A stretch of DNA of 64,000 nt from Neptuniibacter sp048548695 (GTDB lineage Bacteria > Pseudomonadota > Gammaproteobacteria > Pseudomonadales > Balneatricaceae): the NCBI RefSeq assembly GCF_048548695.1, contig NZ_JBLYIF010000013.1; one strand, given 5' to 3'. Under the pieces are notes generated by a model. It searched no databases. It was not told the DNA's origin and worked only from the letters and a program-made list of their open reading frames with translations. Below, in pieces: positions 60,318 to 64,000 of this stretch (its first letter is position 1; each line of letters starts with the position of its first letter). The translations under genes and the position numbers were made by a program.

Positions 60318-61397
60318 GTGAAACGTCGTCAATTACTTTCTGCCGCTGGCATGGCCACATTAGTCGGCGCAACCGGCATCAGTACTCAGGCACTGGCTCG
60401 TCCAGAGTTTCGTTGGAAAATGGTTACCACCTGGCCCAAGAACTTTCCCGGGCTTGGCACCGGCGCTAACTTCCTGGCTGATCTGATTAATCAGATGAGC
60501 GGTGGCCGGATCCAGGTAAAGGTTTACGGTGCCAAAGAGCTGGTGGGTGCGTTGGAAGTCTTTGATGCTGTTTCACGTGGAACAGCGGAAATGGGCCATG
60601 GCGCTGCATACTACTGGAAGGGTAAAAGTCGGGCAGCACAGTTCTTTTCAGCCGTGCCTTTTGGCCTGACAGCCCAAGAGATGAATGCTTGGCTCTATCA
60701 TGGCGACGGCATGAAATTATGGCAGGAGGTGTATGAGCCGTTCGGGCTGGTGCCCGGTGCCGCCGGCAACACCGGGGTACAGATGAGCGGCTGGTTTAAC
60801 CGGGAGATCGGTAGTGTCGAGGATTTGCAGGGATTAAAAATGCGTATTCCCGGCTTGGGTGGCGAGGTGCTTAAACGGGCCGGGGGTGTTCCGGTGCTGC
60901 TGCCCGGTGGGGAGATTTTCTCTTCCCTGCAGTCAGGCGCCATTGATGCCACCGAATGGGTAGGCCCTTACAACGATCTGGCGTTTGGTCTGCACAAGGC
61001 CGCCAAGTATTACTATTACCCGGGTTGGCATGAGCCAGGCACAACGCTTGAATGTTTTATCAATAAGCAAGCCCTGGAGACCTTGCCCAAGGACCTGCAA
61101 AGCATTGTACAGATGGCGTTGCGGGTTGCTAATCAGGATATGCTCGCCGACCTGACAGCCAAAAATAACAGGGCGCTGGAACAGTTGGTTAATGTGCATC
61201 AAGTGAATGTAAAACGCCTGCCAGATGATGTGCTTAATCGACTCCGTGGTTTATCGGAAGAGGTTGTGGCGGAAGAGGCAGCAAAAGACCCGCTGACTCA
61301 GAAGGTGTTTGATTCATACTTGAAATTTCGTGATCAGGTTGTGCCCTGGCATCGAATTTCAGAGCAAGCGTATATGGCGGCGCGGCAACCTGACTAA
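60318..61397 (+). CDS. TRAP transporter solute-binding protein (DctP/TakP type)
   Basis: 359-residue periplasmic binding protein of the TRAP family, most like TakP-type proteins that bind 2-oxo acids. The N-terminus MKRRQLLSAAGMATLVGAT looks like a Tat or Sec signal. Family features: FRWKMVTTWPKNFPGLGTGA, GAKELVGALEVFDAVSRGTAEMGHGAAYYW, GLKMRIPGLGGEVLKRAGG, and the ligand-region GAIDATEWVGPYND. GTG 60318 has AGGAGA upstream. It is convergent with the permease genes and overlaps dctM by 4 bp. A near-consensus parS lies inside it. Confidence 0.9.
   Translation: MKRRQLLSAAGMATLVGATGISTQALARPEFRWKMVTTWPKNFPGLGTGANFLADLINQMSGGRIQVKVYGAKELVGALEVFDAVSRGTAEMGHGAAYYWKGKSRAAQFFSAVPFGLTAQEMNAWLYHGDGMKLWQEVYEPFGLVPGAAGNTGVQMSGWFNREIGSVEDLQGLKMRIPGLGGEVLKRAGGVPVLLPGGEIFSSLQSGAIDATEWVGPYNDLAFGLHKAAKYYYYPGWHEPGTTLECFINKQALETLPKDLQSIVQMALRVANQDMLADLTAKNNRALEQLVNVHQVNVKRLPDDVLNRLRGLSEEVVAEEAAKDPLTQKVFDSYLKFRDQVVPWHRISEQAYMAARQPD
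60569..60584. promoter_or_regulatory. Intragenic parS-like site
   Basis: TGTTTCACGTGGAACA matches the parS palindrome at 15 of 16 positions. It lies inside the TRAP binding-protein gene about 20 kb from parB, on the opposite side of the origin from the parS pair at 11.7 kb. A single G replaces A in the right arm. Confidence 0.65.
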
Positions 61398-62767
61398 CCG
61401 AACACCTGCTCGGGCAACCAGGTTGCCAGACCGGGCCAGAAACCCAGCAACAGCAAGATGCTCAGTTGTATGATGATAAATGGCACCACGCCGCGATAGA
61501 TCTGCGGCGTGGAGATTGATTCTGGGGCAACGCCACGCAGATAGAACAGGGCAAAACCAAACGGTGGTGTCAGGAACGAGGTTTGCAGGTTAAGGGCAAT
61601 CATAATACCTAGCCAGATTGGGTCCAGTCCCATGCTTAACAGAATGGGGGCCACAATCGGCAGTACGACAAAGGTGATCTCGATAAAATCGAGGAAAAAG
61701 CCCAGCAGGAAGATAACTAACATCACCAGGATAACCGCCGTGACAGTGCCGCCGGGTAGCGCTTCCAGCCAACCCCTGATCAGTTCGTCCCCACCCAGAC
61801 CACGAAAAACCAGGGAGAATACAGAGGCACCAATCAGAATCATAAATACCATGCTGCTGATCTGGGTTGTTTCTCGCATGGTGTCCTGCAATACCTGTTT
61901 GTTCAGATTGCCTTTGCTTAGCGCTAACAATAAGGCACCCGTTGCACCGACGGCTGCCGCTTCTGTCGGCGTAGCATAGCCAGCCAGAATCGAGCCAAGT
62001 ACCAATACAATCAGTGCAACCGGTGGTAGCAATGCTAGTAGCCATTCGCGGCAGGCTAAGGGCGATGTAACGCTGTGGTTGGCGGCAGGCATGATGGTGG
62101 GGCGCGTCCAGGCGATAATGATCAGGTAGGTGATATAGGCGGTGACCAGGAGTACACCGGGCAGCAGTGCCCCTAAGAATAGATCGCCAACCGTGACGGT
62201 TTCTGGACTAAAAATACCCTGCTCGAGCTGAGATTGCTGATAGGCAGAGGCGATGACATCGCCTAACAGAATCAGCACAATCGAAGGGGGGATAATCTGA
62301 CCCAGCGTGCCAGAGGCACAAATAGTGCCGCAGGCAATACTGGGCGCATAGCCGCGTTGTAGCATGCTGGGTAATGATAGCAGGCCCATGGTCACCACTG
62401 TCGCACCGACAATTCCGGTGCTGGCTGCCAGTAAGGCGCCGACTAGGGTGACCGATACGCCCAGTCCGCCGGGCAGGGTGCCAAACAGTTGGCTCATTGC
62501 CAGTAGCAGCCTTTCAGCGATGCGGGTCTTTTCCAGCATCACGCCCATAAAGACAAATAGCGGTACCGCAATCAGTACGGGATTCTGCATGATGCTAAAT
62601 ATACGGTTTGGTAATGCCTGCAAAAACACCGGGTCAAATACGCCCAGGTAATCACCAACCGCAGCAAACAGCAGGGCGCTGGCGGCCAGAGAAAAAGCGA
62701 CCGGATATCCCAGTAGCAGTACCATAAAAGTGACGGCAAACATCACCAGAGGCAGCAGATCAATCAT
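61394..62767 (-). CDS. dctM: TRAP transporter large permease (DctM)
   Basis: 457-residue integral membrane protein with about twelve helices. Typical motifs: LPGGLGVSVTLVGALLAASTGIVGATVVTMGLL, YAPSIACGTICASGTLGQIIPPSIVLILLGD, ATPTEAAAVGATGALLLA and FLTPPFGFALFYLRGVAP. It transports the solute delivered by the binding protein, using a cation gradient. It overlaps dctQ by 8 bp. Confidence 0.94.
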   Translation of the reverse strand: MIDLLPLVMFAVTFMVLLLGYPVAFSLAASALLFAAVGDYLGVFDPVFLQALPNRIFSIMQNPVLIAVPLFVFMGVMLEKTRIAERLLLAMSQLFGTLPGGLGVSVTLVGALLAASTGIVGATVVTMGLLSLPSMLQRGYAPSIACGTICASGTLGQIIPPSIVLILLGDVIASAYQQSQLEQGIFSPETVTVGDLFLGALLPGVLLVTAYITYLIIIAWTRPTIMPAANHSVTSPLACREWLLALLPPVALIVLVLGSILAGYATPTEAAAVGATGALLLALSKGNLNKQVLQDTMRETTQISSMVFMILIGASVFSLVFRGLGGDELIRGWLEALPGGTVTAVILVMLVIFLLGFFLDFIEITFVVLPIVAPILLSMGLDPIWLGIMIALNLQTSFLTPPFGFALFYLRGVAPESISTPQIYRGVVPFIIIQLSILLLLGFWPGLATWLPEQVFG

Positions 62768-63287
62768 GCCGGGTCTCCGCTGCGGTTGTCAGCAATAGCC
62801 AGTTGCGGCCCAGCTCCGCCAATCCCTGCAATAGCAGCAGCACCGGCAGCAGTAACAGGCAGCTTTTTAAAAGGTAGAGGTATGGCAGCCCGCCGGTTTG
62901 CTGAGAGCTTTCCTGAATCGCCCAAGCGGCGGCTACATAGTCCCAGGCAAAATAAAACAGCACAATGCAGACCGGAAATAATATAAGCAGGGTGCCAAAC
63001 AGATTCACACGTGCCTGGCAGTGCGGCGATGACGGCCGAAATAGAATATCTACCCGAACGTGTTTGTCATGTTTTAGGGTGTATGCAGCCCCCAGCATAA
63101 AAATCAGGCTATGCAGATAGGTCGTCGTTTCCTGCAGGGCAATGTTGCCGCTGGTAAAGGCATAGCGCAGCACAACTACAGCGAAACTCACCAGCACGAG
63201 TGCCAAGGTCAGCCAGGCAACTGTCCGGCCAATAGCTTCATTTATCTGGTCTAAAAGCAGGACTGTTTTGGACAGAAAAAAACGCAT
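62760..63287 (-). CDS. dctQ: TRAP transporter small permease (DctQ)
   Basis: 175-residue protein with four membrane helices (TVAWLTLALVLVSFAVVVLRYAF, TTTYLHSLIFMLGAAYTLKHDKHVRVDI, LFGTLLILFPVCIVLFYFAWDYV, CLLLLPVLLLLQGLAEL). The TLKHDKHVRVDI stretch is the DctQ hallmark. It precedes and overlaps dctM, so the two permease genes form one leftward operon. Confidence 0.92.
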   Translation of the reverse strand: MRFFLSKTVLLLDQINEAIGRTVAWLTLALVLVSFAVVVLRYAFTSGNIALQETTTYLHSLIFMLGAAYTLKHDKHVRVDILFRPSSPHCQARVNLFGTLLILFPVCIVLFYFAWDYVAAAWAIQESSQQTGGLPYLYLLKSCLLLLPVLLLLQGLAELGRNWLLLTTAAETRHD

Positions 63288-63426
63288 CTAGCGAACTCGG
63301 AGGAGAACATTTTGTTGGCGATTATAACGACAATAGGCAGTAAAAGCTGTGTTATCAGGGAGATAAAGCCTGCAATGGTTTTTAAAAACGGTACAATAGG
63401 CGCATCAAAGTAATACGGTGTGAGCG

Positions 63427-64000
63427 ATGACAGATCAGGTGCAAAATCAGCCCCTTGGTGGCCTGCAGGATTGGCAATTGCTGGCGCTGGCAGCGGCAAT
63501 TACAGAACGTATGTACCCTAACTTCGCGCTGTTTTCCCGACTGCTGGAATTCGGCGAGTTGGATCGTGTGCGTAGGGTAATAGACGGGGTCTGGGATGCC
63601 GTCAGCGGTACCGGTGCCAAAATGAACTTTGATGTTCAGTTACCCCATATTGAACAGAATATTCCGGATCTGGAAGAGTTTGATATGTATGGGGCAATTC
63701 CGGCACGCGATGCCATTCTTGCTCTGTGTTGTACCCTCAATACCGCGATCCAGCCTGAGCCTTCTGAAGTGGATGACATTATCCAGTTGTCACGTGAAAC
63801 AGTGGCTGGCTTTATCGAACTGAATGCAGATGATCAGCTGTCTGATGAAGAGCTGGTTCGTCTAATCAATACCCATGACTTGATGCTGCAGGAGGATGAT
63901 TTCCTGGCCGACTGTCTCGAACTGTTGGTATCGACTCAGTCTAAGGCTAAAGTGATTCAGCAATTGCGAGCACTGGCCGCTAATGACGGTTACAGCAATA
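63427..64000 (+). CDS. DUF416 family protein (YjaG-like), cut by the window end
   Basis: Runs off the right edge after 191 codons with only a few residues missing by comparison with YjaG. Family features: AITERMYPNFALFSRL near the start, AKMNFDVQLPHIEQNIPDLEEFDMYGAIPARDAILALC in the middle, and LRALAANDGYSN at the cut end. Cytoplasmic helical protein of unknown function. ATG 63427 fits the family start. Confidence 0.82.
   Translation, partial: MTDQVQNQPLGGLQDWQLLALAAAITERMYPNFALFSRLLEFGELDRVRRVIDGVWDAVSGTGAKMNFDVQLPHIEQNIPDLEEFDMYGAIPARDAILALCCTLNTAIQPEPSEVDDIIQLSRETVAGFIELNADDQLSDEELVRLINTHDLMLQEDDFLADCLELLVSTQSKAKVIQQLRALAANDGYSN

Noticed and set aside
63786..63801. parS-like sequence GTTGTCACGTGAAACA in the DUF416 gene
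   Set aside because: Only 13 of 16 bases match parS, with mismatches in one arm; too weak to call.

Overview
The window looks like the replication-origin region of a marine gammaproteobacterial chromosome, most like Oceanospirillales/Oceanospirillaceae. This is inferred from gene content and protein style only; no database was searched. The core is gyrB-recF-dnaN-dnaA on the minus strand, an intergenic origin with DnaA boxes, then rpmH-rnpA-yidC, mnmE, mnmG-rsmG-parA-parB, the atpIBEFHAGDC operon and glmU-glmS on the plus strand. Two near-consensus parS sites lie at 11.7 kb and a third near-consensus site lies inside a gene at 60.6 kb.

Layout. 0-1.8 kb: amtB and a PII gene, each with a terminator. 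1.9-9.1 kb: an arginine succinyltransferase (AST) operon, astC / M20 hydrolase / DUF1338 / astA / astD / astB, with no recognisable astE. 9.1-11.7 kb: cpxA-cpxR, divergent from cpxP, with a perfect Cpx box between them. 11.7-12.4 kb: parS sites and a YqhA-family membrane gene. 12.5-25.3 kb: an AT-rich mobile island. 25.3-51.8 kb: the origin and housekeeping block. 52-57 kb: a zinc block (Zur-like box, His-rich outer-membrane barrel, zinc-binding protein, permease), a LigB-type dioxygenase and folE2. 57-64 kb: a glutamate-synthase-like oxidoreductase, a small gene, a HexR-type regulator, a TRAP transporter and a truncated DUF416 gene.

The most interesting part is the 12,820-bp island at 12497-25316. 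It has TGT...ACA termini in inverted repeat, several subterminal copies of an ATCTCATA motif, and a perfect 5-bp target duplication (GTTAG). It sits directly behind the gyrB stop codon and separates gyrB from what was probably its own terminator. These are hallmarks of Tn7/Tn402-type (TniQ-bearing) transposons. No complete transposase remains: only a fragment resembling the C-terminus of TniQ, fused by chance to a truncated IS3-family transposase. The cargo is an Ssp-type DNA phosphorothioation module (sspB/DUF4007, sspC ATPase, sspD PAPS-reductase-like). It is followed not by SspE or SspFGH but by a double-GHKL ATPase/histidine-kinase-like gene and a receiver-domain protein. That pair is a candidate new partner of phosphorothioation. 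The GHKL gene carries an in-frame TAA, so in this strain the system may be disabled, read through, or affected by a sequence error.

No tRNA, rRNA or CRISPR array was seen.
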